The notes below the pieces were generated by a model. The model had not been told where the DNA came from. It searched no databases and saw only the letters and a program-made list of their open reading frames with translations. From positions 305,393,236 through 305,457,235 of the forward strand of contig OY282560.1 of NCBI GenBank assembly GCA_958295665.1: a stretch of DNA of 64,000 bases, given 5' to 3'. Shown here piece by piece: positions 1 through 11,515 of this stretch. How positions within the stretch are numbered: the stretch's first letter is position 1; each line of letters opens with the position of its first letter. The stretch is from Tipula vernalis (taxonomy: Eukaryota > Arthropoda > Insecta > Diptera > Tipulidae). The position numbers and the translations under genes were made by a program.

Positions 1-89
1 TTAAGTATGTTTAGAGGTTAAGTATGTCTAGCTAAATAGAGGTCCAACTAATGATTGTGGTATCTCGTGTATTTCCACTGATAGAGGCC

Positions 90-720
90 TTTATACGATA
101 AATCTAAACTTTTACTCATTTTGGTGATGTGGAAATTGTCGTGTTTAAATGTTTAAATGAAAACATTTCAAATTCTTAATTATGATTTCTGAAATACTTT
201 CATGTTGAATTTCAGAATATATAAAGGCCGTTTAAGTAAATCGTCTTCATTTTCTTGTAATAATTGATTTATTTAAACTAAAATATAAAAAAAAATTTCA
301 TTACAACAGCATTTTGGTCAAATTGAAATAAAAGCTTGCTATAATTCGTTTGGTCATTAAGTCAATCTACATTACATAGATGGCAGTGATGGAGGAAAAA
401 ATTTGTTAAAATCGTACCAAAAATTACCACCTGGGGAAATTTTGTGTTCAAAAATTGAAGGAAACGCAAAACAATTTCACAAAATATAGGAACGTGGGAT
501 AATTTTGTGATTAAATAATTTTTTTTCGTATTTTGCTGTAAACATTTTAGACATCTTACGTACACTAGTAAAACTAAAGAAAAATTTAGCAAACTATATT
601 TTAACTCGTCAGAGCCAACTTTGATGTATTTTTCACAATGAAAGTTTGAAAAAATATATTTTAGAAATAATTTAATTTTAACATTTCTGCAATTAATATT
701 TACTTAATACCAATATAGCC
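90..720. repeat. Dispersed repeat, copy A (uninterrupted)
   Basis: This non-coding AT-rich stretch is clearly homologous to 22800-24240. Shared landmarks include TTCTTAATTATGATTTCTGA, the 'CATAGATGGCAGTGATGG' block near 375-392 and ACGTACACTAGTAAAACTAA near 557-576. Copy A runs straight through the two points at which the other copy carries solo LTRs, so it serves as the unoccupied reference. The repeat class is not recognised; I see no long open frame and no clear terminal repeats. Confidence 0.75.
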
Positions 721-1129
721 TTCTTATATATTGTTGTTAAAGATATTTAGAAAGCTTTTATATAAACATTTTATAAAATTGTTGCTTTCCTCATTGAAAA
801 ACTTGAAGCTAAAAAACACCATTTTTACTATGGATTCCTATGGGAATCAATGAAAAGTTATACCTAGAGGGCTCTAGTCTTGGCCGTAGCTAATTGTTTT
901 AAACTAATATTCCATAATGCCGTCGGATCATTACCGTTTTTATTTGGACAATTTTCCATGTAAATAGGAATCATTTAATTCAAAAGAATCTGTTGACTAA
1001 ATTGCAAGGCAAAACTTTCGATTGTTGCCTAATATTTTTTATGATCACACATTTTTTACTAAAGTTCAAAAATTTTGGTAGTTTTAGTTAGAGTGGTTTT
1101 GGACTAGCAATGAAATAAACCAAATCACA
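721..1129. other. Intergenic, nothing recognised
   Basis: AT-rich sequence without a convincing open frame, repeat or RNA gene. Confidence 0.6.
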
Positions 1130-1590
1130 TATAAAGTGACAGTATACTAAACGTCCTGTACGATACTTATCAAATTTCTGTTTGTAGATATTCCTGTTTG
1201 ATTGACTGCTGTAACCGTCTCAGTCGAATAGTACCTGAAGAAGGTCTCGTTGGAAAAGTTTTAATCTAAAGATCCTATATGGGAGAATTTAAATATGATT
1301 CAACACTCATATAAAAATTCACCACGGTGAGACGAAAATTAATAATGCCATGCTGAATATATATATCGATGTAATTGTCTTGAAAAATAGCACAATTAAG
1401 GCGCTTTGAGTATATATAGCTGTATGATCACTTGGCGATGCCGGACAGACTGAGGAATGCAACAATTATAGTTCCAGCGCGTCATAGTTATCAAAATTTA
1501 CGTGATGGCACTGTTGGTAGTTATATCTGTTTCTCACATTCATACGTCTTAAAGTCTAGGAAGAGGTGCTGTTATAAAAATTCAGGACTA
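1130..1590. repeat. Degenerate ~200-bp tandem repeat, left block
   Basis: This block shares motifs with 3250-4530: the 'ATTCACCACGGTGAGACG' box at 1317-1334, the 'GTTGGTAGTTATATCTGTTT' box near 1512-1531, and the following box ending near 1585. The match stops just before the Penelope-like reverse transcriptase begins, so this looks like the left part of a repeat array now separated by that element. The start of the open frame at 1432 lies in this repeat, so its first residues are not element protein. Confidence 0.6.
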
Positions 1591-1599
1591 GATGAGACA

Positions 1600-3095
1600 G
1601 CTCATAATACGATTAGAAACAGACTAGTAAATATGTTGACGAATTTTAAAACAAACAATTATTTGCGTAAAACTTTTGTGAGTATTGATGAAATCTAACA
1701 GATTCGAGAGGCTCAAAAAAATGGAGTTACTCTTGTCAGACAACAACCCTTATATTGAAATTCGGAAAGTTGGTATTTCTTCAATGCAATCTAAATTAAA
1801 TGTAATCATTGGCTCTTGGGAAAGTTTAGGAAAAATCGAGAAAAATTTGGCTAAATTTTTTAAAAATTATCATGGTACGACCTCACGAATGTATGGTCTA
1901 CCAAAAGTGCACAAAATTGGTATTCCTTTAAGAATACCGATTTGAGAAATTGTAAGCTATTTAGGTTCACCTTTATACAATTTATCCACATTTTAAATCA
2001 TTATGTGGGAAATAACTTTTCGGCTGAAAAAAACCCGGAAGATTTTAAGAATAAAACTAAAAATGTGTCTCTACCAATAAATTATATATTATTATCATTA
2101 GATGTAGTTTCGTTGTTCACAAACGTTGACTCATCTTTGGTAATATTTTTGATTTAAAAATTGTGGAATAGCATTAAACCATATAGTAATACAAATCTGG
2201 AGTCAAAAAAGTTTGTAGAAGCGTTGAAATTTGTGTTAGATCATACTGAATTTAGTTTCAGGGCAAGATGTTTTAGACAAGTGTTTGGTTCACCGATGGG
2301 CTCGCCAGTTAGTCCAACAGTGGCAAACTTAGTAATGGAACACGTGTTAAAAACATCTTCCGTCAAACCTATCTTCTTTTACCGGTATGTTGATTATATT
2401 ATTGCGGCCATTTCAAATTCGGAAATTGATAATTTTTTGGACTCATTTAATAGTTTTATCCCGTGAATTAAATTTACTTGTAAAAGGTCGTTTAGCCTTT
2501 CTAGATACGATGGTAATATACGTAATGAGGATGGAAGTATAACTACAGATTTATATCATAAAATATCTTGGTCGGGTCGGTATCTAAATTATAACTCTTG
2601 GCTTCCATCATCTTACAAAAATAACACAGTTTTTTTGTTAGCTGAAAAAATTTTGCGATTATCGGATGAGGTTTTTCATGCCGAAAATTTTAAAATATTA
2701 AAGGATGTTCTAATACAAAATGGTTATCCGAGAAGTGTAGTTACTAGAGGTATTAGAAAGGCTATCGACAAACATAACATTTCGGAAAATATTGTGGAAA
2801 ATACGCGCGAAAATCCAAATTTAATCGTTGAAAATAATCGCAAACTTTTCATTTCGGTCCCATATGTTAAAATTTTGTTCGAAATAACAAATACATATGA
2901 AGGTTATATTGGCCCAACATTGGTATCAATTCGCTCAATAGGCGGTTTTTATAAAAGGATCAAAGGGAACTACCAACGTTGGAGTGTATATTGGTACTTC
3001 GTCTACACGATTGGTGAGAAAAAATGTATTTTTTCCAACATTTGACAAATCACATTGGACCAATGTTAGTCGACATTTTCCATTCGTGTAACCGC
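1600..3095 (+). pseudogene. Penelope-like reverse transcriptase/endonuclease pseudogene
   Basis: The product would copy RNA into DNA at a nicked chromosomal target. Pieces lie in successive frames at 1432-1698, 1685-1945, 1942-2157, 2161-2466 and 2635-3045, so no full-length protein can be made. The RT catalytic box, YVDD in active relatives, reads YVDY at 2385-2396: the second metal-binding aspartate is lost (GAT to TAT would suffice). The YGLPKVHK and GSPMGSPVSP boxes are good diagnostic matches from family knowledge. The endonuclease region is weak and its identity is inferred mostly from position. Confidence 0.7.
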
Positions 3096-3141
3096 GGCTT
3101 TAGAAAAACATTCGTTATAAAAAATTTGTTTTTTGAACAAC

Positions 3142-3176
3142 CTTGAAAATGACGGGTGTGAAGTCGAAACGTCGGG
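3142..3176 (+). ncRNA. Possible hammerhead-ribozyme remnant
   Basis: At 3152-3173 a GAC...GTC mini-stem is followed directly by GAAACGTC. That order (stem II, GAAA, short stem III, GUC cleavage triplet) is the 3' half of the hammerhead core, and hammerheads are known from Penelope-like elements. The CTGATGA half is not intact; only a loose match lies at 3143-3152. If it is one, it is probably inactive. A covariance-model scan would decide. Confidence 0.35.
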
Positions 3177-3249
3177 TTTTTTTTTATTAAAATATTAATA
3201 AAAAATAAAAATAAATCAAGCTAAAAACCAAAAAAATCATTTTATTATG

Positions 3250-4530
3250 AACATAAAGCATAAAATAGTGAATTAAATGTTATAAAAGTCTTCATCGACT
3301 CTCTTAAATATTTACTACTGTGAGACGAAATTTTATCATCTTTATCGCTACGGCGCTGGTAATAGACATACATGTACCTTGCAGATAACGTAAAAACTCG
3401 AAGCACACGTCTAAGTACTTAAGAAATATTCACTGCCAGCATATCGTTTTAAAGGTCTTGAAAAATGCAACAATTTGAGTTTTTTCATTTTAGTTGTCAA
3501 ATTCGCCAAGCGATGATGTCAGATACTTCGGTTTGATCACTTTTCTAAGACGTGTTAAGTTGGAAATTGAAGGAAACGTCTTGATCCAGCGATGCAAGAA
3601 AATCTTAAACCTTTTCTCGTCTACTATAAAAATTCGCCATGCTAATATTTTAAGTGCAACATAAATTTTGGCAATACTATTAATAAAATATACCGTTACG
3701 GTGATATGTATTTTTTGCAAATTTAATGTTTGCTCGCTCCCATATCTCACAGATACTATGAATGAAGCTCCTAATTTAAGAGCCTCAGGTTAATAAAGAA
3801 CCTACCGCCGTATTTAAAAATTCACCAGGGTGAGGTAAAAATCCGTGCCGTATAACATTTCTAGCGGGTTACTTACCAAATGTACCGTTGTGGCGCTGTT
3901 TGTAGATATTTCTGTTTGGTTACTTGCAGATGTTGTGCTGGTATAGAATTGATACTCTTATAAACGCCTTGATCGAGAGCTGCCAAAAACCCTAAAAGTT
4001 TTCACTACTCCTTTAAATATTCACCACGATGAGGTAAAATCGAATAGTTGGGTCGAATGTAACCGCGGATTAAATGACGCTGTATCGCTTTAGTTATCAA
4101 ATCATGTGCTAGGGCGCTATTGGTAGTTATATCTGTTTGTTACTTCAAGATGTCGTATAGACTTTTAAGTGGTACTGTTGTAAAAGTCTGTCAAAAAAAT
4201 TCAAAGCTTTTTCACCACAACATTCATCATTATAGCGCTTACAGCAGAAAAAGCGGTTTGGTTACAACGCAGCAACTTTAGTTCTAGCACGTTAGGTGAA
4301 AATCCATTTTCCACTTAAAAATTACCAAGCTTTGATTCGTTTTAAGAGTCTTGAAGAAAGCAAGAATTTTATTTTTGCCACTTTAGTTATCAAATTAGCC
4401 AGTAAAGGGTGATAGATGCACCGGTTTTATCACTTTTCGATGTCGTGTAGAATTGGGAATGTTGTTCTTGGAAAGTTATTGATGTAGGGAAGAATATTTT
4501 AAATCTTTTTATCTAAAACTTAACGTTGGG
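3250..4530. repeat. Degenerate ~200-bp tandem repeat, right block
   Basis: A 'TTCACCAnGGTGAGGTAAAA' box recurs near 3301-3330 (divergent), 3624-3650 (weak), 3819-3840 and 4019-4040, and a 'GGCGCT.TTGGTAGTTATATCTGTTTG' type box near 3351, 3893 and 4112. Well-preserved neighbours are about 190-220 bp apart. A 'TTATCAAATT.GCCA' box is also shared between 3495 and 4388. Units are strongly diverged. The same boxes occur upstream at 1130-1590. Confidence 0.6.
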
Positions 4531-6730
4531 TTACTACAGTTAATTACTATGGCTTTACCCCTAGCCGCATTGTGGCCTAACGTCGGCCTATTACTATTAA
4601 ATCTAAGTAGTTTCTTATTAAAATTATTTCCCCAACAAAAATCACTTTTCCCATTTTACGTTGATAACAAAAAGACCTCGCGAAGTGAAATAAATTCCAT
4701 TTCATATTTATCTTAGCATTTTGAAGAGGCAGATATTGGGTTCTCCATACATTTTAACATATTTGTAAAGATGTTTTTGATTTTTTTTTTTTAAATTTTT
4801 TTCAATTATTTGTATACTTTTCAATTAGGCGATATTGCCAAAATCAATTTGATTACGAATTTTGAGGTTCAGAAATAACCAATATTAACTACAGTTTCAT
4901 AATATAAAGTGGCATCCCTAGCGACGATTGCGATGAGCCAGACGGAATAGCAACGTCCCAATAATTGAAATTCGAGCCGTTGGACTTGTTGCGATTAGCA
5001 ATACTGGTTCTAAATAAGGCATCTTTTCATTTGGAGAATGTTACTCTTGTAGTTAATTTAATTAATCTCCTTTCAGGGAAGAGCTAGAAAAATAATACAT
5101 TCATATAAACAACTACCAACAGGAATCAAACTAGAGGCTCCAAAGTGTCAAAGCGAAGCTCTACTCACTGTATCAGGAGGGTGGCAAATTTGAAAATTTA
5201 GGTGGAGTATTTTCTGATTTGACTGGCATCATCCTTCGATATCGGATGGATGCGATTTATTTTACTATTTAATACCTTTGCCAAGAAAAAAGTCTCATCT
5301 TCAATATAAATCCAATTTTGTACTACCTAGGAAGTGTATGCAGTTATCCCAGATTCTATCATATTCAATATATACATACCATATATACAAAAATTTCATG
5401 GATCTACTTTCCCCAGAATGTGAAGCCGTTTCTAATGATTTGTACTTTAAACTAAAATACTATAATTAATTTTTACTTACAAGCATTGAGGCAAGCATTA
5501 TCACAAAACTGTAATGGGATTGGCATGTATATTTCATGCCTTCAAACCAAAATTTTGGCATAATCATACCTAACAAGAACATTGACATCATCGACGTAAT
5601 TTTGAACAATATTCAATTGTCTAATAAAATAATTTAAATTGGCGAACCAATTAATTGTTCTGTCATGATGGCTTCCAAGAAAAATTGATTTTAATTTGGG
5701 TGATGTTTTGTAATTAAATTTTGTTTTATTTAGGCATAATTAATTATTTTTCTTTGTCCATGCCATTATTATTGTTCTCGGACATCTTTTCAGCACCACT
5801 TTTATATAAATAAATTTGCCACTTTCGCCTTTATTGTCCAACAATTGCTGCACTATTTCTAACTACTATTTCTTTTTAAACATTTAAAACCCAATTGCGA
5901 TGGGTTGAAAAATGATGTGGAGAACTTTTTTCATACCATATCCGGTGGAACTAAAATCATTATAAAACCAAAAAAACATTTTCATATAAATACATAGATT
6001 CTCGGAGTATAAGAATGTAGGGTTCAACAAAATAATTTCACACATTAAAACAAATTGACCAAGCTAGAACCGAAATAGCCCCAAAAAACAAAACAAAACA
6101 CACTAAAAAGGGTTCAACGATGAGGTTGAAAAAAAATAAATAAAATTAAGAAAACCATAACCAAAAAGCAAATATTATTTTGGGGTGGACTTGATTTGAA
6201 GTTTAAAAAAAAAAAATCCTAAAAACATGAAAGCATCCCATATACACACAGAAGTTTATAAAGGACTAAACTCTCTAAAAGGGTTGTAAAATTAAATTTT
6301 CTTCTAAGGATAGTAGTCTTTCTATTTATGGTACATATATTCCTCCACGTGAGGAGCAAATTTAAGGAGATGAGTAGATTTTTATTTTGTTTTAATGAAA
6401 TCAATTTTCTACTTTATATTGTTATTGTTTTATGTTTTTCTCTTATGTACAATATAAATAAATTTTCAATTTACAACAATAAATAATGATGATGACTTTG
6501 ATAATGATAAAGAAGACATTTGTTTATTGTTGTTAATATAGAGCGAGATACAGTGGTGGCTAAACAATAAATTCATACTTATTTACAAACAAAATGCCTG
6601 CCTCATCCTTCATATTGTTATGATCCATATACTGTAAAGCCGTACGTCATATAATACAGCCACCTTTTATATTTATACACAAAGAATAATATTAAAGCAA
6701 TTTGTTACCCTTACATAATAATATACATAA

Positions 6731-6733
<3 letters not shown>
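4531..6733. other. Intergenic, no gene recognised
   Basis: AT-rich DNA with short homopolymer runs. The short open frames at 5278-5469 (+) and 6219-6404 (-) resemble no protein family I know and have the composition of random AT-rich frames. Confidence 0.6.

Positions 6734-6763
<30 letters not shown>
6734..6763. repeat. (TA)n microsatellite
   Basis: An uninterrupted run of about 15 TA dinucleotides. Confidence 0.95.
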
Positions 6764-6766
<3 letters not shown>

Positions 6767-7339
6767 ATATGGAGTACCCCAATGTAACGGTAGGTATATA
6801 AACATATTAAACTGAAAAAAAAAAACAAACAATTATTAATAAAGTTACGTACATCTCACTCGATGTGTGCCGATATGTGGAATAAAACCCACATGCGACA
6901 TTTATGATACTTTAATAATCGGTTTATGTGTAGTGATGTAATTGAATGGATTTTCGAAATGTAAATGGGGTTCAAACAATAATATATCATAGAGTTTAAG
7001 AATATGTTTCATTCATTATGCAAAGGGGTTTAATATACATAATTATGGTGAAAGTACTTTTAATTAGTTGTTTATAGACTAACTAGGATAATTATATTAA
7101 TTTTAACTTATTCTGTGTAGCAGCAAAGGAGGTGGTAGTGCTGTCAAGCCACGTGTTTTGTGTTAGGACCGTATTAACCTATCAACCACGAAGAAATTAC
7201 TTGGTAGTTTTGGCTTTCCTACAAACTTAGCTTTTTCACAAGCGATGCTCGATAAATCCTTATGTTCGGAAGAATATGAACTATCGTAATTCATTGCTTT
7301 TACCATCATAATAATGTAAATTGATGACAGAGCAAAGTA
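6764..7339. other. Intergenic, nothing recognised
   Basis: AT-rich sequence between the TA microsatellite and the octamer satellite; no coding or structural feature seen. Confidence 0.55.
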
Positions 7340-9887
7340 TTAAATTGTGATAATTCTATTAAGTTTTTTAAATTCTGAAATTCATAAAACTTATTAAATC
7401 CACTTCTAATTTCTTTAATTGTTAAATAAAGTGAAGATTGTTAAATTCTGAAATTCTTATAATCTAAAATATCTATATTCTTAAATTCTTAAATTCTTAA
7501 ATTCCTAAATTCCTATATTATTACATTGTTCAAATTATAAATTTTCAAATTTTTAAATTAAAATTTCAATTTATAGATTCTTAAATTATTAAATTTTTAG
7601 ATTGTTAATTCCTAAATTTCTAAATTCTAAGCTCATTAAAATCTTGAATTCTAAAATTCTCAAAATTTGAAATTTGCAAATTCTTAAATTCCAAAAATCT
7701 TAAATTTTTTAATTCTTAAATTTTGAAATTCTTAAATTCCAAATTTTTAAATTCTTTAGTCCCTCAATTTTTAAATTCTTAAATTCTTAAATTTTTAAAT
7801 TTTTAAATTTGTAAATTGTTAAATTTTTAAATTCTTAAATTCATAATTTGTTAAATTTTTAAATTCTTAAAATCTTAAATTTTATAATTATTTACTTCTA
7901 AACTTCTTAAATTGTTAAATTATTACATCAATCTATTCTCAAATTCTTAATTTTCCTAAATTACTCAACTTTTGAAATTATTAAATTACTAAAATTTAAA
8001 AATTTTAAATTCGTAAATTCTTAAATTATAAAATTATTAATATTCTTAAATTTGTAAACTCTGAATTTTTTGAAATTTTTAAATTATTAATTCTTAAATT
8101 TTTAAGTTTTTTAATTCTTAAATTCTTAAATTCTTAAATTCTTAAATTCTTTAATTCTTTAATTCTTAAATTCTTAAATTCTTAAATTCTTAAATTCTTA
8201 TATTCTTAAATTCTTAAATTCTTAAATTCTTAAATTCTTAAATTCTTAAATTCTTAAATTCTTAAATTCTTAAATTCTTAAATTCTTAAATTCTTAAATT
8301 CTTAAATTCTTAAATTCTTAAATTCTTAAATTCCTAAATTCTTAAATTCTTAAATTCTTAAATTCTTAAATTCTTAAATTCTTAAATTCTTAAATTCTTA
8401 AATTCTTAAATTCTTAAATTCTTAAATTCTTAAATTCTTAAATTCTTAAATTCTTAAATTCTTAAATTCTTAAATTCTTAAATTCTTAAATTCTTAAATT
8501 CTTAAATTCTTAAATTCTTAAATTCTTAAATTCTTAAATTCTTAAATTCTTAAATTCTTAAATTCCTAAATTCTTAAATTCTTAAATTCTTAAATTCTTA
8601 AATTCTTAAATTCCTAAATTCTTAAATTCTTAAATTTGTAAATGATTAATTGTTAATGATTAAATTTAAAAATTCTTAGCTTCTTAAATTTTTGAATTCT
8701 AAAATTTTACAAATTTTAAATTTATAAATTCTTAAATTCCTAAATTCCAAAATTTTAAAATTCTTAAATTTTTTAAATTACAATTTTTTAATTTTTTAAT
8801 TCTTACTTCTTATATTTTGAGATTCTTAAATTTTTAAATATCTGAATTATTAATTTATAAAATTACTAAACTAAATTCTGAAAGTATGAAATTCCAAATT
8901 CCTTAATTCTTAAATCCTTAAATTCCTAAATTTTTAAAATTTTTAATGTTTAAATTCTGAAAATTCTTAATTTCTGAATTTCTTTAAAATTTTAAAATTT
9001 TTTCTTAATTCATAATTTCTTAAGTTCCCTAATTTTGAAATTTTGAAATTCTTTAATTTTGAAATTCTTTAATTCTTAGGTTCTTAGATTTTACTAAATT
9101 CTTATATTTTTAAATTTTTAAATGCCCAAATTCTTGAAATTTCTGAATTCTTAAATTTTTGAATTCTTAAATTGTAAAATTCTTAAATTCTTTAATTCTT
9201 TAATTCTTTATTTGTCTAATTGTTTAATTCTTAAATTCTTAAATTCTTTAATTCCTAAATTCTTAAATTCTTGAATTCTCAAATGCTTGAAATTCTTAAA
9301 TTCATCTCATCTTAATTCAATTCATCTTAAATTCATTTCAATTTATTGAACTTAAAATTTTGAAATTTAAAATTTCGTAAATTCTTAAAATTCTAAATTA
9401 TTAAATTCTTAAATTCTTAAAACTCAAATTTTTAAATTTTTAAATTTTAAAACTCTTAAGATTTTAGATTTTGAAAGTCTTAAATTTTTAAATTCCTAAA
9501 TTCTTATGTTATTAAATTCATAAATTTTTAAATTTTCAAATTTTTTATTTAAAATTCTTAAATTAATAAATTATTAAATTTTTAACTCTTAAATTTCAAA
9601 ATTTTTAGCTCCTTTAATTTTCGAATTCTAAAATTCTTAAAATTTTAAATTTATAAATTCTTAAATTCTTAAATTGAAAAATTCTAAAATGCCTAAAATT
9701 TTAAAATAACAATTTTTTAATTTTTAAATTCTCACTTCTTAAATTTTAAGATTCTTAAATTTTTAAATGCCTAAATTATCAGTTTCTAAAATCCCTAAAC
9801 TAAATTTTGAAATTAATAAATTCCCAATTCCTTAATTCTTAAAGCCTTCCATTCTAAATTCTTAAATTCTTTAATTCTTATATTCCT
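7340..9887. repeat. TAAATTCT octamer satellite, left arm
   Basis: About 2.5 kb built from variants of the octamer TAAATTCT. The centre, 8112-8635, is almost perfect, with only scattered changes such as TTCCTAAA at about 8332, 8565 and 8610; both flanks grade into strongly mutated copies. This pattern fits slippage or unequal exchange keeping the core uniform while the edges decay. The array continues at 11516-12965 on the other side of a retrotransposon. Every unit holds an AAATT core, which would make the DNA unusually stiff and AT-only apart from one C per unit. Confidence 0.95.
8112..8635. repeat. Near-perfect core of the octamer array
   Basis: Roughly 65 consecutive 8-bp units with very few substitutions, the homogeneous centre of the larger degenerate array. 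Confidence 0.95.
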
Positions 9888-11515
9888 CTTATAATCCTAC
9901 CGACAACACCAAAAGAAGTCATGCGTGAGATAAAAGCTAATATGAAGACGAAAAAAGCTCCTAGGTACGATCTTATTACTGCAGAAATCATAAAAGAACT
10001 GCCAAAGGAAAGCTCTGGTGAAACTCACCAATCTTATAAATGCAGCATTTAGAATCAAATGTGTACCAAGCTTATGGAAAATTGCAGAAGTAATTATGAT
10101 CCCAAAACCTGGGAAACCACCGCACATAACATCGTCTTATAGGCCAATTTCGCTATTGCCAGTCATGTCCAAACTCTTTGAGAAGCTTCTGGTAAAAAGA
10201 TTAAATTCGATAATCGAGAGTAAAAACTTGATCCCAAATCATCAGTTCGGTTTTCGCAACCAACACTCAACAATTGATCAAGTACACAGAATAACCAGTA
10301 TAATTGAGAAAGCATTAGAGGAGAAAAAAGTCTGTTCAACAGTATTTCTAGACGTTGCACAAGCGTTTGATAGAGTGTGGCATGAAGGACTCAATCACAA
10401 GTTAAGGAATCTTCTACCAATGCCATTTGCTAAGATACTGGAATCTTACTTGAAAGATAGGTTCTTCAGGCTTAAGTTAGATGATACATTTTCTGAATTG
10501 AAAGTAATCAATGCAGGAGTTCCACAGGGCAGTGTATTAGGGCCGGTTTTATACCTACTATACACTTATGATCTTCCTACATTAGAAAACAACACGGTGG
10601 CAACTTTTGCAGATGATACGGCGATCTTAGCTGTTGGAAAAAGCAACGAAGAATCAACACAAAAGTTACAATCAGCTATAACTCAAATATATAAATGGAC
10701 AAAAAGATGGAGAATAAAACTAAATAAAGCTAAATCAGTTCACATCAACTTTACAAACAGACGAATCGAACATATTCCGATTACCATAAATCGGGAAATA
10801 ATATACCGCATGCGAACACAGCTAAGTATCTCGGCATGACCCTGGATGCTAAACTACGATGGAAAGCACACGTCAAGAAGAAAAGTGAAGAATTAAGACT
10901 TAAATACAGAAAAATGTATTGGCTGATGGGAAGGAACTCTTCTTTATTAACATACAACAAGCTTCTACTTTATAAGCAAATATTGAAACCGATTTGGACT
11001 TATGGTATTCAGCTTTGGGGTTGTACCAAACAGAGCAAGGTAAATATTATCCAAAGATTTCAAAATATGGTATTAAGGAACATCGTTGATGCACCTTGGT
11101 ATGTCAGGAACAATGACCTTCATAGGGACCTTAAAATGAACCTCATCTTAAATGAAATCCAGGAAAAAGCACGGAGACACGAAGAAAGGCTCCGCCAACA
11201 TGTGAACATTGAGGCAACTCAGCTCCTAAGCATCACGAATTTAGTTCGCAGACTTAAAAGAACCAAACCTTTTGAGCTGGTGTGATTGTCAGTTTAAGCA
11301 GCATTATGCTGATCTAAAATCCATAACAAAGATGTGGTTTACTTCAATTTACCAAACACTATGAAACGCCAATGGGAAGAATCCATAGCTTAATTTAAGT
11401 TAGTAAATTAAGTCAGAAACAAATTGCTCATTAGTCCAGGAGACTAGATTGTCTGATTGTAATTACATAAAATAAATAAATAAAATTTATTTTAAATATA
11501 AAAAAAAAAAAAAAA
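9888..11515 (+). mobile_element. 5'-truncated Jockey-type non-LTR retrotransposon
   Basis: A 1.63 kb insertion inside the octamer satellite. It starts abruptly within the reverse transcriptase domain, as 5'-truncated non-LTR elements do, and ends with an AATAAATAAATAAA stretch followed by a run of about 15 A (11501-11515). The short sequence TATTCCT occurs immediately before it (9881-9887) and immediately after it (11516-11522), consistent with a target-site duplication; the A-rich boundary makes its exact length uncertain. The flanking DNA on both sides is satellite. Its coding sequence is broken by two small frameshifts. Confidence 0.85.
9895..11285 (+). pseudogene. Jockey-clade reverse transcriptase (ORF2 C-terminal part)
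   Basis: Encodes the RT of a Jockey-like element, which copies the element RNA at a nicked target. In the 10018-10839 frame the RT fingers box SYRPISLLPV lies at residues 40-49, the QFGFRNQHST box near 76-85, VFLDVAQAFDRVWH near 109-122, VPQGSVLGP at 168-176 and the catalytic FADD at 197-200, so the active-site residues are present. A one-base shift near 10005-10015 separates it from the upstream RT start, and a second shift near 10797-10815 separates it from the C-terminal domain at 10836-11285, which ends in a normal TGA. The N-terminal endonuclease is absent. Confidence 0.85.

Larger units (their letters stand above)
1590..3235 (+). mobile_element. Penelope-like element, degenerate
   Basis: A Penelope-like retroelement encoding a reverse transcriptase and, in this superfamily, a C-terminal GIY-YIG endonuclease. 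The order of motifs fits: an N-terminal RT region around 1610-1860, the hallmark YGLPKVHK at 1892-1915, a GSPMGSPVSP box near 2287-2316, the catalytic box at 2379-2400, then a long C-terminal part to about 3095 with a faint GIY-YIG-like 'GVYIG' near 2983-2997. The coding frame is broken by stops and shifts near 1698, 1944, 2157 and 2466. Both flanks carry the same ~200 bp tandem repeat, suggesting insertion into that array. Element ends are estimated from where the repeat similarity stops. Confidence 0.75.

Noticed and set aside
8112..8635. Regular short repeats suggesting a CRISPR array
   Set aside because: The unit is a continuous 8-bp tandem repeat without spacers, in eukaryotic DNA; it is a satellite.
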